DNA of 64,000 nt from Vibrio sp. 99-70-13A1 (lineage in GTDB: Bacteria > Pseudomonadota > Gammaproteobacteria > Enterobacterales > Vibrionaceae), in assembly GCF_013114625.1 (NCBI RefSeq), contig NZ_VTXD01000012.1, positions 1-64,000 on the forward strand, written 5' to 3'. Positions 1 to 10,726 of the stretch are shown in pieces. The notes beneath the pieces are model-generated. The model searched no databases, had not been told where the DNA came from, and saw only the letters and a list, made by a program, of their open reading frames with translations. Position 1 is the stretch's first letter, and every line of letters begins with the position of its first letter. Position numbers and translations under genes: made by a program.

Positions 1-104
<104 letters not shown>

Positions 105-151
105 TCGCATTTAGATTTTTGTACACTCTTCATTAGAAGAGCATGCATCTG

Positions 152-182
152 AAAAAAAGGGAAGCTTCGGCTTCCCTTTTTG
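152..182 (+). terminator. Rho-independent terminator after tuf
   Basis: A hairpin with stem AAAGGGAAGC / GCTTCCCTTT and a TTCG tetraloop is followed by a T-rich run. It begins 48 bases after the tuf stop codon. UUCG-type loops are very stable, so this should end the tuf transcript efficiently. Confidence 0.9.
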
Positions 183-357
183 TATTTTAGTTATAAGGAA
201 AACTGAACACTATTTAGCAGTGGACTATAAATACTATTAATAGATACAGATGTTTAAAGGCTAAAACGTATTCTCAACTACCCTCATACGGCTTCCAATC
301 AAATATCATGTTATTCACGTATAACGAAATGTTCTAAATTTAATGTTAAATAGGACT

Positions 358-376
358 GGTAATAAGAATGATTACT
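358..376 (+). promoter_or_regulatory. Candidate Fur box upstream of bfd
   Basis: The 19-mer GGTAATAAGAATGATTACT matches 13 of 19 positions of the classical Fur consensus (GATAATGATAATCATTATC) by my count. It has GTAAT/ATTAC inverted arms and lies about 40 bases upstream of the bfd start. Iron control of bfd by Fur is known in other bacteria, which fits. No convincing -35/-10 pair was assigned. The remaining bases from 183 to 357 show nothing I can name. Confidence 0.4.
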
Positions 377-414
377 TTTTATATTTATGATTGAATAAGT
401 TTTTGGAAATATGC

Positions 415-603
415 ATGTTTGTTTGTTTGTGTCATGGAGTGTCGGATAAAACCATTCGAAGACTCGTTGTCGAAGAAGGTATTACTGATATAAGAGGGAT
501 AAAAAAATGTACAGCACTAGGCAGTCAATGCGGCAAGTGTGTACGACCAGCTAAAGATATTATCAACGAATTCTCAAAAGACCTGTTCAAACAGGCAAGT
601 TAG
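415..603 (+). CDS. bfd: Bacterioferritin-associated ferredoxin
   Basis: A 62-residue [2Fe-2S] protein that reduces bacterioferritin so that stored ferric iron is released. The four cluster ligands of the Bfd family are present at C4, C6, C39 and C42 (MFVCLCHGV near the start and SQCGKC in the middle). An in-frame TTG at 391 would add eight residues, but homologues begin MFVCLC, so the ATG at 415 is chosen. There is only a weak GGA upstream as ribosome binding site. bfr follows 80 bases later on the same strand, the usual bfd-bfr pair. Confidence 0.93.
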   Translation: MFVCLCHGVSDKTIRRLVVEEGITDIRGIKKCTALGSQCGKCVRPAKDIINEFSKDLFKQAS

Positions 604-683
604 TCGCTAAAACTTAAAACTAACTTTTTGACAGTTCTCGGATTGGTTCTACAGTTAGAAGAGCCAAAGAGGAGGGCTGTGCT

Positions 684-1166
684 ATGAAAGGTGATCCAAT
701 CATTATTCAACATCTCAACAAAATCCTAGGTAATGAACTTGTTGCCATCAACCAATATTTTCTACACGCAAGAATGTACAAAGACTGGGGGTTAAAACAT
801 CTCGCAGATAAAGAGTACCATGAGTCTATTGATGAAATGAAACATGCCGATCATTTGATAGAGCGTATACTTTTTCTTGAAGGGTTACCAAATCTACAAG
901 ATTTGGGAAAACTTAATATTGGTGAAGATACCAAGGAAATGCTAGAAAGTGATCTTGATGTTGAGATGAAAGCAATTCCAGATCTAAAAAATGCAATTGC
1001 TTATGCTGAAGATACGCATGACTATGTGTCCCGTGATCTATTCCAAAATATTCTTGAAGATGAAGAAGAACATGTCGATTGGTTGGAAACACAACTCGGG
1101 CTAATAAAATTAACAGGCATTGAAAATTATCTGCAAGCGCAATATGTTGATGAGGATGATGCATAA
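684..1166 (+). CDS. bfr: Bacterioferritin
   Basis: This 160-residue protein forms the 24-subunit haem-containing iron storage shell. All ferroxidase-centre ligands are where the family has them: E18, E51, H54, E94, E127 and H130. M52 is the axial haem ligand between subunits, so the protein should be fully active. A strong GAGGAGG ribosome binding site precedes the ATG. It partners with bfd upstream and is probably co-transcribed with it. Placement between tuf and the S10 operon separates what is contiguous or near-contiguous in E. coli; bfd-bfr is also near tufA there. Confidence 0.96.
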   Translation: MKGDPIIIQHLNKILGNELVAINQYFLHARMYKDWGLKHLADKEYHESIDEMKHADHLIERILFLEGLPNLQDLGKLNIGEDTKEMLESDLDVEMKAIPDLKNAIAYAEDTHDYVSRDLFQNILEDEEEHVDWLETQLGLIKLTGIENYLQAQYVDEDDA

Positions 1167-1172
1167 AATCAA

Positions 1173-1203
1173 AATCGGTTCTTAGTGGGACTATGAGCCG
1201 ATT
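1173..1203 (+). terminator. Weak hairpin after bfr
   Basis: Arms AATCGGTTC and GAGCCGATT can pair over nine bases (one G-U) just after the bfr stop. There is no real T run behind it, so it may be a weak terminator or an mRNA 3'-end stabiliser. Confidence 0.35.
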
Positions 1204-1261
1204 CATTTCTCATAAGAAAACTATTCAGTTGTAATGCTCTCGATTAAATTTAAAACACTAC

Positions 1262-1289
1262 TTGCAACTGATTGTGTGATCTGTATAAT
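1262..1289 (+). promoter_or_regulatory. Strong sigma-70 promoter of the S10 operon
   Basis: TTGCAA at 1262-1267 and a perfect TATAAT at 1284-1289 are separated by 16 bases. The spacing and the consensus -10 are what is expected for a ribosomal protein operon. Transcription should start near 1296, leaving a leader of about 250 bases before rpsJ. Confidence 0.8.
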
Positions 1290-1294
1290 GCATC

Positions 1295-1858
<564 letters not shown>

Positions 1859-1872
1859 GGGAGATAAGAATA

Positions 1873-2502
1873 ATGATTGGTCTAGTCGGACGTAAAGTGG
1901 GTATGACCCGCGTATTTACTGAAGAAGGCGTTTCTATCCCAGTAACTGTTGTTGAGGTTGAAGCGAACCGTATTTCTCAAGTTAAAACTCTTGAGACAGA
2001 CGGCTACGCAGCAATCCAAGTAACTACTGGTGCTAAGAAAGCTAACCGTGTAACTAAGCCTGAAGCTGGTCACTTTGCGAAAGCAGGTGTTGAAGCAGGC
2101 CGCGGTCTTTGGGAATTCCGTTTAGAAAACGGTGAAGAGTTTGAAGTTGGCGCTGAGCTAAACGTAGAACTTTTCAATGAAATTAAAAAAGTAGACGTTA
2201 CTGGTACATCTAAAGGTAAAGGCTTCCAAGGCGCGATTAAGCGTTGGAACTTCTCTACTCAAGATATGACTCACGGTAACTCTTTGTCTCACCGTGCACC
2301 GGGTTCAATTGGCCAATGTCAAACTCCAGGTCGCGTGTTTAAAGGCAAGAAAATGGCAGGTCACATGGGTGCTGAGCGTGTAACGACTCAAAATCTAGAG
2401 ATCGTACGTGTTGACGCTGAGCGCAATCTGCTTCTTATTAAAGGTGCAGTACCAGGCTCAACAGGCGGAAACGTGATCGTAAAACCTGCTGTTAAAGCAT
2501 AA
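1873..2502 (+). CDS. rplC: 50S ribosomal protein L3
   Basis: 209 residues, the same length as E. coli L3. It starts [15 protein letters not shown] and contains the long central extension ([17 protein letters not shown] to [20 protein letters not shown]) that reaches toward the peptidyl transferase centre. L3 is an early assembly protein of the 50S subunit. It sits second in the S10 operon, between rpsJ and rplD, with only short gaps. Confidence 0.98.
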
Positions 2503-2518
2503 CGTCTAGGAGTAAGTA

Positions 2519-3121
2519 ATGGAATTGATGGTTAAAGGTGCTGATGCACTAACTGTTTCCGAGACTACTTTCGGACGTGACTTTAACGAAGCTCTAGTAC
2601 ATCAAGTGGTTGTTGCATATGCAGCAGGTGCTCGTCAAGGTACTCGTGCTCAAAAGACTCGTTCTGAAGTATCAGGCGGCGGTGCTAAGCCATGGCGCCA
2701 AAAAGGTACTGGCCGTGCACGTGCTGGTACAATTCGTAGCCCAATCTGGCGTACAGGTGGTGTTACTTTTGCTGCGAAACCACAAGATCACAGCCAAAAA
2801 GTAAACAAAAAAATGTACCGCGGTGCTATGAAGAGCATTCTGTCTGAGCTAGTTCGTCAAGAGCGTTTAATCGTTGTTGATAATTTCTCTGTAGAAGCAC
2901 CAAAAACAAAAGAATTAGTAGCTAAACTTAATGAACTTGAGTTAAGCGACGTTCTGATTGTAACTGGCGAAGTAGATGAGAATCTATTCTTAGCTGCTCG
3001 TAACCTATATAAAGTTGACGCACGTGATGTTGCTGGTATTGATCCAGTATCTCTAATTGCATTCAACAAGGTTCTAATGACTGCTGACGCAGTTAAGCAA
3101 GTTGAGGAGATGCTGGCATGA
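2519..3121 (+). CDS. rplD: 50S ribosomal protein L4
   Basis: 200 residues starting [15 protein letters not shown]. The extended loop [19 protein letters not shown] (about residues 53-72) lines the peptide exit tunnel. Beyond its ribosomal role, L4 is the autogenous repressor of the S10 operon in E. coli, acting on the leader at 1295-1546. Its last codons overlap the rplW start (ATGA at 3118-3121), so the two are translationally coupled. Confidence 0.98.
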   Translation: MELMVKGADALTVSETTFGRDFNEALVHQVVVAYAAGARQGTRAQKTRSEVSGGGAKPWRQKGTGRARAGTIRSPIWRTGGVTFAAKPQDHSQKVNKKMYRGAMKSILSELVRQERLIVVDNFSVEAPKTKELVAKLNELELSDVLIVTGEVDENLFLAARNLYKVDARDVAGIDPVSLIAFNKVLMTADAVKQVEEMLA

Positions 3122-3420
3122 TCACTGAAGAGCGTCTACTAAAAGTTCTACGTGCTCCACACATCTCTGAAAAAGCAACTATGGCAGCTGAGAAAGCGAA
3201 CACTATCGTTTTCAAAGTAGCTAAAGATGCAACTAAGAAAGAGATCAAAGCAGCTGTAGAAAAGCTATTCGAAGTTGAAGTTAAATCTGTAAATACTCTT
3301 GTTCTTAAGGGTAAGACTAAGCGTCAAGGTATGCGTGAAGGCCGTCGTTCAGACGTTAAGAAAGCCTACGTTACTTTGAAAGAAGGTCAAGATCTTGACT
3401 TCGCTGGCGGTGCGGAATAA
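3118..3420 (+). CDS. rplW: 50S ribosomal protein L23
   Basis: 100 residues, starting [22 protein letters not shown]23 sits at the tunnel exit and is the docking site for trigger factor, SRP and SecYEG. The start overlaps the rplD stop by four bases. The conserved HISEKAT motif and the basic loop [20 protein letters not shown] are present. Confidence 0.98.
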   Translation: MITEERLLKVLRAPHISEKATMAAEKANTIVFKVAKDATKKEIKAAVEKLFEVEVKSVNTLVLKGKTKRQGMREGRRSDVKKAYVTLKEGQDLDFAGGAE

Positions 3421-3435
3421 CAGGAGTAGTTAAAA

Positions 3436-4260
3436 ATGGCTATTGTTAAATGTAAGCCGACTTCCCCTGGTCGTCGTCACGTCGTTAAAGTTGTTAACGC
3501 TGACCTACACAAGGGTAAGCCATACGCTCCACTTTTAGAGAAAAACTCTAAAAATGGTGGTCGTAACAACAACGGTCGTATTACAGTACGTCACATTGGT
3601 GGTGGTCACAAGCACCATTACCGTGTAGTTGACTTTAAACGTACTAAAGATGGTATCCCAGCGAAAGTTGAGCGTCTAGAATACGATCCAAACCGTAGTG
3701 CTAACATCGCTCTAGTTCTGTACGCAGACGGTGAGCGTCGTTACATCATTGCACCAAAAGGTGTTCAAGCCGGTGACCAGATCCAATCTGGTGTAGATGC
3801 AGCAATCAAAGCAGGTAACACTCTGCCGATGCGCAACATCCCAGTAGGTTCTACTGTACACTGTGTTGAACTTAAACCTGGTAAAGGTGCTCAACTAGCT
3901 CGTTCGGCTGGTGCTTATGTTCAAATCATCGCTCGCGATGGTGCATACGTAACTATCCGTCTACGTTCTGGTGAGATGCGCAAAGTACTTTCTGAAGGTC
4001 GTGCAACGATCGGTGAAGTTGGTAACTCTGAGCATATGCTACGTGAACTTGGTAAAGCTGGTGCTTCACGCTGGCGCGGCGTACGTCCAACCGTACGTGG
4101 TGTAGTAATGAACCCGGTGGATCACCCACATGGTGGTGGTGAAGGCCGCACATCTGGTGGTCGTCACCCAGTATCTCCTTGGGGCGTTCCTACTAAGGGC
4201 TTCAAGACTCGTAAGAACAAGCGCACTGACAAGTACATCGTACGTCGTCGCACTAAATAA
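3436..4260 (+). CDS. rplB: 50S ribosomal protein L2
   Basis: 274 residues, one longer than E. coli L2, from [15 protein letters not shown] to a basic VRRRTK end. The [13 protein letters not shown] segment holds the conserved histidine (H229 in E. coli) near the peptidyl transferase centre. The extra residue falls just after this motif. L2 is needed for subunit association and peptidyl transferase activity. Fifth gene of the S10 operon. Confidence 0.98.
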   Translation: MAIVKCKPTSPGRRHVVKVVNADLHKGKPYAPLLEKNSKNGGRNNNGRITVRHIGGGHKHHYRVVDFKRTKDGIPAKVERLEYDPNRSANIALVLYADGERRYIIAPKGVQAGDQIQSGVDAAIKAGNTLPMRNIPVGSTVHCVELKPGKGAQLARSAGAYVQIIARDGAYVTIRLRSGEMRKVLSEGRATIGEVGNSEHMLRELGKAGASRWRGVRPTVRGVVMNPVDHPHGGGEGRTSGGRHPVSPWGVPTKGFKTRKNKRTDKYIVRRRTK

Positions 4261-4267
4261 TTTATAA

Positions 4268-4558
<291 letters not shown>

Positions 4559-4568
4559 GGAGTAGATG

Positions 4569-4901
4569 ATGGAAGCTTTAGCTAAACATAACTTTGCTCG
4601 TATTTCTCCACAGAAAGCTCGCTTAGTTGCAGACCAAATTCGCGGTAAGTCGGTAGACCAGGCTCTAGAAATTCTAACTTTCAGCAACAAAAAAGCTGCT
4701 GTATTAGTTAAGAAAGTTCTTGAGTCAGCTATCGCTAACGCGGAACATAACGAAGGTGCAGATATCGACGATCTAAATGTCGCTAAAATCTTCGTAGATG
4801 AGGGCCCTATCATGAAGCGTATTATGCCTCGTGCTAAAGGTCGTGCGGATCGTATCTTGAAGCGTTCAAGCCACATCACTATTGTTGTAGCAGATCGCTA
4901 A
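4569..4901 (+). CDS. rplV: 50S ribosomal protein L22
   Basis: 110 residues starting [20 protein letters not shown]. Two ATGs occur in a row (4566 and 4569). The AAGGAG at 4557-4562 is better spaced (six bases) to the second, and the family begins with a single Met, so 4569 is chosen. L22 lines the exit tunnel with its long beta hairpin (around the [14 protein letters not shown] segment), the region where macrolide-resistance changes occur. Confidence 0.96.
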   Translation: MEALAKHNFARISPQKARLVADQIRGKSVDQALEILTFSNKKAAVLVKKVLESAIANAEHNEGADIDDLNVAKIFVDEGPIMKRIMPRAKGRADRILKRSSHITIVVADR

Positions 4902-4919
4902 AGACTAGGAGAGTAAGCA

Positions 4920-5618
4920 ATGGGTCAGAAAGTACATCCTAATGGTATTCGTCTTGGCATCGTCAAGCCTTGGAATGCTACATGGTTTGCTAATACCAAC
5001 GAATTCGCTGACAACCTAGACGGCGACTTCAAGGTACGTCAGTTCCTTACAAAGGAACTACAAAAAGCATCATTATCTCGTATCGTTATTGAGCGTCCAG
5101 CTAAGAGCATTCGTGTGACTATTCACACTGCTCGTCCTGGCGTTGTTATCGGTAAGAAAGGTGAAGACGTAGAGAAGCTACGCGCAGCTGTAGCTAAAAT
5201 CGCAGGTGTACCAGCGCAAATTAATATCGCTGAAGTACGTAAGCCTGAGCTAGATGGTCAGCTTGTAGCTGATAGCATCGCGTCTCAACTAGAGCGTCGT
5301 GTTATGTTCCGTCGTGCAATGAAACGTGCGGTACAAAATGCTATGCGTCTAGGCGCTAAAGGCATCAAAGTACAAGTAGGTGGTCGTCTAGGCGGCGCTG
5401 AAATCGCACGTTCAGAGTGGTACCGTGAAGGCCGTGTGCCTCTACACACTCTACGTGCAGACATTGATTACGCAACTTCTTCGGCTCACACTCAATACGG
5501 TGTGATCGGCATTAAAGTTTGGATCTTCAAAGGTGAGATTCTAGGCGGTATGCCAGCTGCTAACGCAGTAGAGCCTAAAGGCGATAAGCCTAAGAAGCAG
5601 CGTAAAGGCCGTAAGTAA
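4920..5618 (+). CDS. rpsC: 30S ribosomal protein S3
   Basis: 232 residues. The N-terminal KH domain contains the GxxG loop in [14 protein letters not shown], and the C-terminal domain holds the [15 protein letters not shown] segment. S3 lies at the mRNA entry channel and has helicase function with S4 and S5. The tail is rich in Lys and Arg, as usual. rplP starts 11 bases after the stop. Confidence 0.98.
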
Positions 5619-5629
5619 GGAGTCGAACG

Positions 5630-6040
5630 ATGCTACAACCAAAACGTACTAAGTTCCGCAAGGTTATGACTGGTCGTAACCGTGGTCTAGCTAAAGGTAC
5701 TGAAGTAAGCTTCGGCGAATTCGGTCTTAAAGCTGTTGGCCGTGGTCGCCTGACTGCACGTCAAATCGAAGCGGCACGTCGTGCTATGACACGTCACATT
5801 AAACGTCAAGGTCAAATCTGGATCCGTGTGTTCCCAGACAAACCTATTACTGAAAAGCCTCTTGAAGTTCGTCAAGGTAAAGGTAAAGGTTCAGTTGCGT
5901 ACTGGGTTGCTCAAATCCAACCTGGCAAGGTTATGTACGAAATGAATGGCGTACCTGAAGAGTTGGCACGTGAAGCGTTCCGCCTAGCGGCGCGTAAACT
6001 GCCTGTTAAAACTACTTTTGTAACTAAGCAGGTGATGTGA
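5630..6040 (+). CDS. rplP: 50S ribosomal protein L16
   Basis: 136 residues starting [20 protein letters not shown], the same length as E. coli L16. It contacts the A-site tRNA elbow on the 50S subunit. The [16 protein letters not shown] segment includes the arginine that YcfD/RoxA hydroxylates in E. coli (R81); whether that enzyme exists here is outside this window. Its stop TGA overlaps the rpmC start (TGATG). Confidence 0.98.
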   Translation: MLQPKRTKFRKVMTGRNRGLAKGTEVSFGEFGLKAVGRGRLTARQIEAARRAMTRHIKRQGQIWIRVFPDKPITEKPLEVRQGKGKGSVAYWVAQIQPGKVMYEMNGVPEELAREAFRLAARKLPVKTTFVTKQVM

Positions 6041-6231
6041 TGAAAGCACAAGATCTACGCGAGAAAAACGTTGAAGAGCTTAATGCTGAGCTATTGAATT
6101 TGCTACGTGAACAGTTCAACTTGCGTATGCAAGCTGCTACTGGTCAACTTCAGCAGACTCATACTCTTAAAGCTGTACGCCGTGATATCGCACGTGTGAA
6201 AACTGTTTTGACTGAAAAGGCAGGCGCATAA
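6040..6231 (+). CDS. rpmC: 50S ribosomal protein L29
   Basis: 63 residues, [20 protein letters not shown], an alpha-helical protein at the tunnel exit beside L23. A GTG at 6037 is in frame, but the ATG at 6040, overlapping the rplP TGA, gives the family length and is preferred. The stop TAA shares its last base with the rpsQ ATG. Confidence 0.96.
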   Translation: MKAQDLREKNVEELNAELLNLLREQFNLRMQAATGQLQQTHTLKAVRRDIARVKTVLTEKAGA

Positions 6232-6485
6232 TGAGCGAGACTAACCGCATCCAGCAAGGCCGTGTAGTAAGTGACAAGATGGATAAGTCTATCGTTGTTG
6301 CTATTGAACGTACTGTAAAACATCCAATTTACGGTAAATTCATCAAACGCACGACCAAAGTACACGCACACGACGAAGACAACATTTGTGGCCTAGGCGA
6401 CAAAGTTGAAATCGCTGAGTGTCGTCCTCTGTCTAAGACTAAGTCTTGGACATTGGTTAAAGTTATAGCAAAAGCGAAGATTTAA
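6231..6485 (+). CDS. rpsQ: 30S ribosomal protein S17
   Basis: 84 residues with an OB fold; starts [20 protein letters not shown]. It is a primary 16S rRNA binding protein (helices 7 and 11). It overlaps rpmC by one base and is the last gene of the S10 operon; a terminator follows at 6510. Confidence 0.97.
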   Translation: MSETNRIQQGRVVSDKMDKSIVVAIERTVKHPIYGKFIKRTTKVHAHDEDNICGLGDKVEIAECRPLSKTKSWTLVKVIAKAKI

Positions 6486-6509
6486 TCATCGTAAACCTAT
6501 GACTTATAA

Positions 6510-6546
6510 GCGGCTCCAGAGTTTTTTTGGAGCCGCTTGTTTTTTG
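6510..6546 (+). terminator. Terminator between the S10 and spc operons
   Basis: A nine-base-pair GC-rich stem (GCGGCTCCA / TGGAGCCGC) is followed by TTGTTTTTTG. It lies 25 bases after rpsQ and separates the S10 operon from rplN. Confidence 0.9.
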
Positions 6547-6568
6547 TCTACCCAATTGAAAAAAAGGG

Positions 6569-6577
6569 TGGTACAAT
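6569..6577 (+). promoter_or_regulatory. Extended -10 promoter of the spc operon
   Basis: TGGTACAAT at 6569-6577 is a TGnTANNNT extended -10 element. A GC-rich stretch (CGCGTCCC) follows where the discriminator would lie, as is common for stringently controlled promoters. No good -35 is found at normal spacing. The position between the S10 terminator and rplN fits a separate spc promoter as in E. coli. Confidence 0.55.
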
Positions 6578-6646
6578 TCGCGTCCCTTTTAAAGAGGCAG
6601 CCCGACCCGAGAGGGTCTAGTTTTAACATATAGCGGAGCACTAACA

Positions 6647-7018
6647 ATGATCCAAATGCAAAGTACACTTGACGCTGCAGATAACTCTGGTGCGCGCAAG
6701 GTAATGTGTATTAAGGTCCTGGGTGGCTCTCACCGCCGTTATGCACATATCGGTGACATCATCAAGGTTACAGTGAAAGAAGCAATTCCTCGCGGTAAAG
6801 TAAAAAAAGGTGATGTTCTGAAGGCGGTAGTAGTGCGCACCCGTAAAGGCGTTCGTCGCCCAGACGGTTCTGTCATTCGCTTCGACAGTAATGCTTGTGT
6901 ATTGTTAAATGACACTACTGAGCAACCAGTCGGCACACGTATCTTTGGTCCTGTGACTCGTGAACTTCGTAATGCGAAATTCATGAAGATTGTGTCACTA
7001 GCACCTGAAGTTCTGTAA
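6647..7018 (+). CDS. rplN: 50S ribosomal protein L14
   Basis: 123 residues starting [20 protein letters not shown], same length as E. coli. L14 forms intersubunit bridge B8 and is the binding site of the silencing factor RsfS. First gene of the spc operon; GAGC upstream is a modest ribosome binding site. Confidence 0.98.
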   Translation: MIQMQSTLDAADNSGARKVMCIKVLGGSHRRYAHIGDIIKVTVKEAIPRGKVKKGDVLKAVVVRTRKGVRRPDGSVIRFDSNACVLLNDTTEQPVGTRIFGPVTRELRNAKFMKIVSLAPEVL

Positions 7019-7029
7019 GGAGCGGCAAC

Positions 7030-7347
7030 ATGGCAGCTAAAATCCGTCGTAACGACGAAGTAATCATTCTTGCTGGTAAAGATAAAGGCAAGAAAGGTAA
7101 AGTAACTAAGGTTCTGACAACTGGTAAAGTTATCGTTGAAGGCATCAACCTTGTTAAAAAACACCAAAAGCCGGTTCCGGCTCTAGGTCAACAAGGCGGC
7201 ATCGTTGAACAAGAAGCAGCAATTGATGCTTCTAACGTTGCAGTTTTCAACGCGGCTACTGGTAAAGCAGACCGCATCGGTTTCCGTATTGAAGATGGTA
7301 AGAAAGTTCGTTTCTTTAAATCTAACGGCGAAATCGTTTCTAACTAA
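7030..7347 (+). CDS. rplX: 50S ribosomal protein L24
   Basis: 105 residues with the KOW motif at the N terminus ([18 protein letters not shown]). L24 is one of two proteins that nucleate 50S assembly. An AAGGAG ribosome binding site overlaps the end of rplN. rplE follows 24 bases later; in E. coli the S8 repressor site lies around that junction. Confidence 0.97.
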   Translation: MAAKIRRNDEVIILAGKDKGKKGKVTKVLTTGKVIVEGINLVKKHQKPVPALGQQGGIVEQEAAIDASNVAVFNAATGKADRIGFRIEDGKKVRFFKSNGEIVSN

Positions 7348-7371
7348 TTAGAAGTAATTTGGAGTTCTACT

Positions 7372-7911
7372 ATGGCGAAACTGCATGATTACTACAAGTC
7401 GTCTGTAGTCGCTGAGCTTACCAAAGAGTTCAGCTACACAAGCGTCATGCAAGTCCCTAGGATTGATAAAATCACCCTAAACATGGGCGTTGGTGAAGCA
7501 ATCAACGATAAGAAACTGCTAGAAAACGCAGCATCTGATATGGCAACGATCTCTGGTCAGAAGCCACTTATCACGAAAGCTCGTAAATCTGTAGCTGGTT
7601 TCAAAATTCGTGAAGGCTACCCAATTGGTTGTAAAGTAACCTTGCGTGGTGAGCGCATGTGGGAATTTTTAGAGCGTTTAATCTCTATTGCTCTTCCACG
7701 TGTACGAGATTTCCGTGGTGTTAGCGCTAAGTCTTTTGACGGTCGCGGTAACTACAGCATGGGCGTTCGCGAGCAAATCATCTTTCCGGAAATCGACTAC
7801 GATAAAGTCGATCGTATCCGCGGTCTTGATATTACTATCACGACAACCGCTGGTTCCGATGAGGAAGGCCGAGCTCTGCTGGCTGCCTTTAACTTCCCAT
7901 TCCGTAAATAG
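7372..7911 (+). CDS. rplE: 50S ribosomal protein L5
   Basis: 179 residues starting [20 protein letters not shown]; binds 5S rRNA with L18 and L25 and forms the bridge to S13. The TLNMGVGEA motif and the C-terminal FNFPFRK end are typical. In E. coli the mRNA around this start is bound by S8 to repress the spc operon; I have not verified the structure here. Confidence 0.98.
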   Translation: MAKLHDYYKSSVVAELTKEFSYTSVMQVPRIDKITLNMGVGEAINDKKLLENAASDMATISGQKPLITKARKSVAGFKIREGYPIGCKVTLRGERMWEFLERLISIALPRVRDFRGVSAKSFDGRGNYSMGVREQIIFPEIDYDKVDRIRGLDITITTTAGSDEEGRALLAAFNFPFRK

Positions 7912-7928
7912 GGTGTAGGGTTACTGTT

Positions 7929-8234
7929 ATGGCTAAACAATCAATGAAAGCACGTGAAGCTAAACGTGCGAAACTAGTAGCAAAATTCGCTGAAAAGCGT
8001 TCTGCGCTAAAAGTTATCATTAGCGATGTTAACGCATCAGAAGAAGATCGTTGGAATGCGGTTCTTAAACTGCAATCTCTTCCACGTGATTCAAGTGCAT
8101 CACGTCAGCGCAACCGTTGCAACCAAACTGGTCGTCCACACGGTTTCCTACGTAAATTCGGTCTAAGCCGTATTAAGGTTCGCGAAGCTTGCATGAAAGG
8201 CGAGATTCCGGGTCTTCGTAAGGCTAGCTGGTAA
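7929..8234 (+). CDS. rpsN: 30S ribosomal protein S14 (zinc-free type)
   Basis: 101 residues, the long form without the CxxC...CxxC zinc ribbon of the short type. It contains [20 protein letters not shown] near the C terminus, matching E. coli S14. It lies in the 30S head near S3 and S10. Being zinc-independent it needs no Zur-controlled backup, unlike L36 below. Confidence 0.97.
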   Translation: MAKQSMKAREAKRAKLVAKFAEKRSALKVIISDVNASEEDRWNAVLKLQSLPRDSSASRQRNRCNQTGRPHGFLRKFGLSRIKVREACMKGEIPGLRKASW

Positions 8235-8263
8235 TTGCCACTTAATCATTTGGAGTATATCTT

Positions 8264-8656
8264 ATGAGCATGCAAGATCCGATTTCGGATATGCTGACCC
8301 GAGTTCGTAACGGTCAGGCAGCAAACAAAGTTGCTGTAAAAATGCCTTCTTCAAAGCTTAAAGTTGCAATTGCTGCATTACTTAAAGCTGAAGGTTACAT
8401 CGTAGACTTCGCTGTTAACAGCGAAGCAAAACCTGAGCTAGAAGTTACTCTTAAGTACTTCCAAGCAAAACCTGTAATCGAGCAAATCAAACGTGTATCA
8501 CGTCCAGGTCTTCGAGTTTATAAAAATAAAGACTCGCTACCGACTGTGATGGGTGGTCTTGGTATTGCTGTTGTTTCAACTTCCAAGGGTCTGATGTCTG
8601 ACCGTGCTGCTCGCAAGGCAGGTCTTGGCGGTGAAATCATCTGTTACGTAGCTTAA
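8264..8656 (+). CDS. rpsH: 30S ribosomal protein S8
   Basis: 130 residues starting [20 protein letters not shown]. It binds 16S helix 21 early in assembly and is the autogenous repressor of the spc operon in E. coli. The C-terminal [20 protein letters not shown] motif forms the RNA-binding surface. Confidence 0.98.
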   Translation: MSMQDPISDMLTRVRNGQAANKVAVKMPSSKLKVAIAALLKAEGYIVDFAVNSEAKPELEVTLKYFQAKPVIEQIKRVSRPGLRVYKNKDSLPTVMGGLGIAVVSTSKGLMSDRAARKAGLGGEIICYVA

Positions 8657-8669
8657 TAAGGAGTAGATT

Positions 8670-9203
8670 ATGTCTCGTGTTGCTAAAGCACCTGTCGCTA
8701 TTCCAGCTGGCGTAGAGGTGAAACTAAACGGCCAAGAAATCACTGTAAAAGGTGACAAAGGTGAGCTAACTCGCGTTTTAAACAACGCAGTAGTGATTGC
8801 ACAGGAAGAAAACAACCTAACTTTCGGTCCACGCGAAGGTGTTGCTAACGCTTGGGCACAAGCAGGTACTGCTCGTGCACTAGTAAACAACATGGTTGTT
8901 GGTGTTACTCAGGGCTTTACTAAGAAGCTAACTCTTAAAGGTGTAGGTTACCGTGCTGCTATGAAAGGCAACGCTGTAGGCCTTACTCTTGGCTTCTCAC
9001 ATCCAGTAGAGCACGCTCTACCTGAAGGTATTAAAGCTGAGTGCCCTAGCCAAACTGAGATCATTATTACTGGTTGCGATAAGCAATTAGTTGGTCAAGT
9101 TGCGGCTGACATTCGTTCTTACCGTGAACCTGAGCCTTATAAAGGCAAAGGCGTTCGTTACGCAGATGAAAATGTGCGTACTAAAGAAGCTAAGAAGAAG
9201 TAA
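8670..9203 (+). CDS. rplF: 50S ribosomal protein L6
   Basis: 177 residues, two tandem similar folds; starts [20 protein letters not shown] and ends with the [20 protein letters not shown] segment that is the family signature. Located at the base of the L7/L12 stalk, near the sarcin-ricin loop. Confidence 0.98.
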   Translation: MSRVAKAPVAIPAGVEVKLNGQEITVKGDKGELTRVLNNAVVIAQEENNLTFGPREGVANAWAQAGTARALVNNMVVGVTQGFTKKLTLKGVGYRAAMKGNAVGLTLGFSHPVEHALPEGIKAECPSQTEIIITGCDKQLVGQVAADIRSYREPEPYKGKGVRYADENVRTKEAKKK

Positions 9204-9212
9204 GGTAACACT

Positions 9213-9566
9213 ATGGATAAGAAAGCATCTCGCATCCGTCGTGCTACACGCGCACGTCGTAAGATTGCAGAACTTGGTGCAACTCGCTTGGTAGTACATC
9301 GTACTCCACGCCATGTTTACGCTCAAGTTATCGCATCTAATGGCTCTGAGGTTATCGCCGCAGCTTCTACTGTAGAAAAAGCGATCCGTGAGCAAGTGAA
9401 GAGTACTGGTAACATCGATGCAGCTGCAGCAGTTGGTAAAGCTGTTGCAGAGCGCGCTCTTGAAAAAGGCGTAGCTTCAGTTGCATTTGATCGTTCTGGT
9501 TTCCAATACCACGGTCGAGTAGCGGCGCTAGCAGATTCTGCTCGCGAAGCTGGTCTGAAATTCTAA
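9213..9566 (+). CDS. rplR: 50S ribosomal protein L18
   Basis: 117 residues with a basic N terminus ([20 protein letters not shown]). It binds 5S rRNA and brings it into the central protuberance with L5. Starts nine bases after rplF and is followed by rpsE after 14 bases. Confidence 0.98.
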   Translation: MDKKASRIRRATRARRKIAELGATRLVVHRTPRHVYAQVIASNGSEVIAAASTVEKAIREQVKSTGNIDAAAAVGKAVAERALEKGVASVAFDRSGFQYHGRVAALADSAREAGLKF

Positions 9567-9580
9567 GGTAGGGTTGGAAG

Positions 9581-10081
9581 ATGGCTAAAGAACAACAACA
9601 AGCTAATGATTTGCAAGAAAAGCTAATCGCTGTTAACCGTGTATCTAAGACGGTTAAAGGTGGTCGAATCATGAGCTTTACTGCACTAACAGTAGTTGGT
9701 GACGGTAATGGTCGCGTAGGTTTCGGTTACGGCAAAGCTCGTGAAGTACCTGCTGCGATTCAAAAAGCAATGGAAAAAGCGCGCCGTAACATGGTTACAG
9801 TTGCACTTAACGAAGGCACACTTCACCACCCGGTGAAAGGTCGTCATTCGGGCTCTAAAGTTTACATGCAGCCAGCTGCAGAAGGTACAGGTGTTATCGC
9901 CGGTGGCGCAATGCGTGCTGTACTTGAAGTTGCAGGCGTACATAACGTACTTTCTAAAGCATACGGTTCAACGAACCCTATCAACGTTGTTCGCGCAACG
10001 ATTGGTGCTCTAGCAGACGTTAAGTCACCAGAAATGGTTGCTGCTAAACGTGGTCTAACTGTTGAATCTATTTCGGAGTAA
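9581..10081 (+). CDS. rpsE: 30S ribosomal protein S5
   Basis: 166 residues, one shorter than E. coli S5. The double-stranded RNA-binding-like domain contains [16 protein letters not shown] and [21 protein letters not shown]5 helps form the mRNA entry helicase and affects decoding fidelity. The stop is seven bases before the rpmD start. Confidence 0.98.
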   Translation: MAKEQQQANDLQEKLIAVNRVSKTVKGGRIMSFTALTVVGDGNGRVGFGYGKAREVPAAIQKAMEKARRNMVTVALNEGTLHHPVKGRHSGSKVYMQPAAEGTGVIAGGAMRAVLEVAGVHNVLSKAYGSTNPINVVRATIGALADVKSPEMVAAKRGLTVESISE

Positions 10082-10088
10082 GAACACG

Positions 10089-10265
10089 ATGGCAACTATT
10101 AAAGTAACTCAAACTAAAAGCTCAATTGGTCGCCTACCTAAGCACAAAGCGTGTCTTAAAGGTTTAGGTCTTCGTCGCATCAACCATACAGTAGAACTTG
10201 AAGATACTCCGTGCGTACGCGGTATGATCAACAAGGTTTACTACATGGTTAAGATTGAGGAGTAA
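10089..10265 (+). CDS. rpmD: 50S ribosomal protein L30
   Basis: 58 residues starting [20 protein letters not shown]. An in-frame upstream ATG exists at 10062 but lies inside rpsE and would add nine residues not found in the family, so 10089 is used. A small 50S protein next to 5S rRNA; rplO follows after six bases. Confidence 0.97.
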   Translation: MATIKVTQTKSSIGRLPKHKACLKGLGLRRINHTVELEDTPCVRGMINKVYYMVKIEE

Positions 10266-10271
10266 TCAGAA

Positions 10272-10706
10272 ATGCGTTTGAATACTCTATCACCGGCTGC
10301 TGGCTCTAAACCTTCTAAGAAGCGTGTAGGTCGTGGTATCGGTTCAGGCCTTGGCAAAACTGCTGGCCGTGGTCATAAAGGCCAAAAGTCACGTTCTGGC
10401 GGCTCTGTTCGTCCAGGTTTTGAAGGCGGTCAAATGCCTCTAAAACAACGTCTACCTAAATTCGGTTTCACTTCTCGTAAGAGCCTAGTGTCTGCTGAAG
10501 TTCGTCTAGCTGAGCTAGCGAAAGTAACAGGTGACGTAGTTGATCTTAACAGCCTTAAAGCTGCTAACGTTATCACTAAGAACATTGAATTTGTAAAAAT
10601 CGTTCTTTCTGGTGACCTTAGTAAAGCTGTGACTGTTAAAGGTCTACGCGTGTCTAAAGGCGCTAAAGCTGCAATCGAAGCTGCAGGCGGCAAAATCGAG
10701 GAATAA
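10272..10706 (+). CDS. rplO: 50S ribosomal protein L15
   Basis: 144 residues. The glycine- and arginine-rich N-terminal extension ([20 protein letters not shown]) threads into the 50S core. Late assembly protein. secY lies 20 bases downstream, as in E. coli. Confidence 0.98.
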   Translation: MRLNTLSPAAGSKPSKKRVGRGIGSGLGKTAGRGHKGQKSRSGGSVRPGFEGGQMPLKQRLPKFGFTSRKSLVSAEVRLAELAKVTGDVVDLNSLKAANVITKNIEFVKIVLSGDLSKAVTVKGLRVSKGAKAAIEAAGGKIEE

Positions 10707-10726
10707 TCTCGAGGAACGAGGTACAG

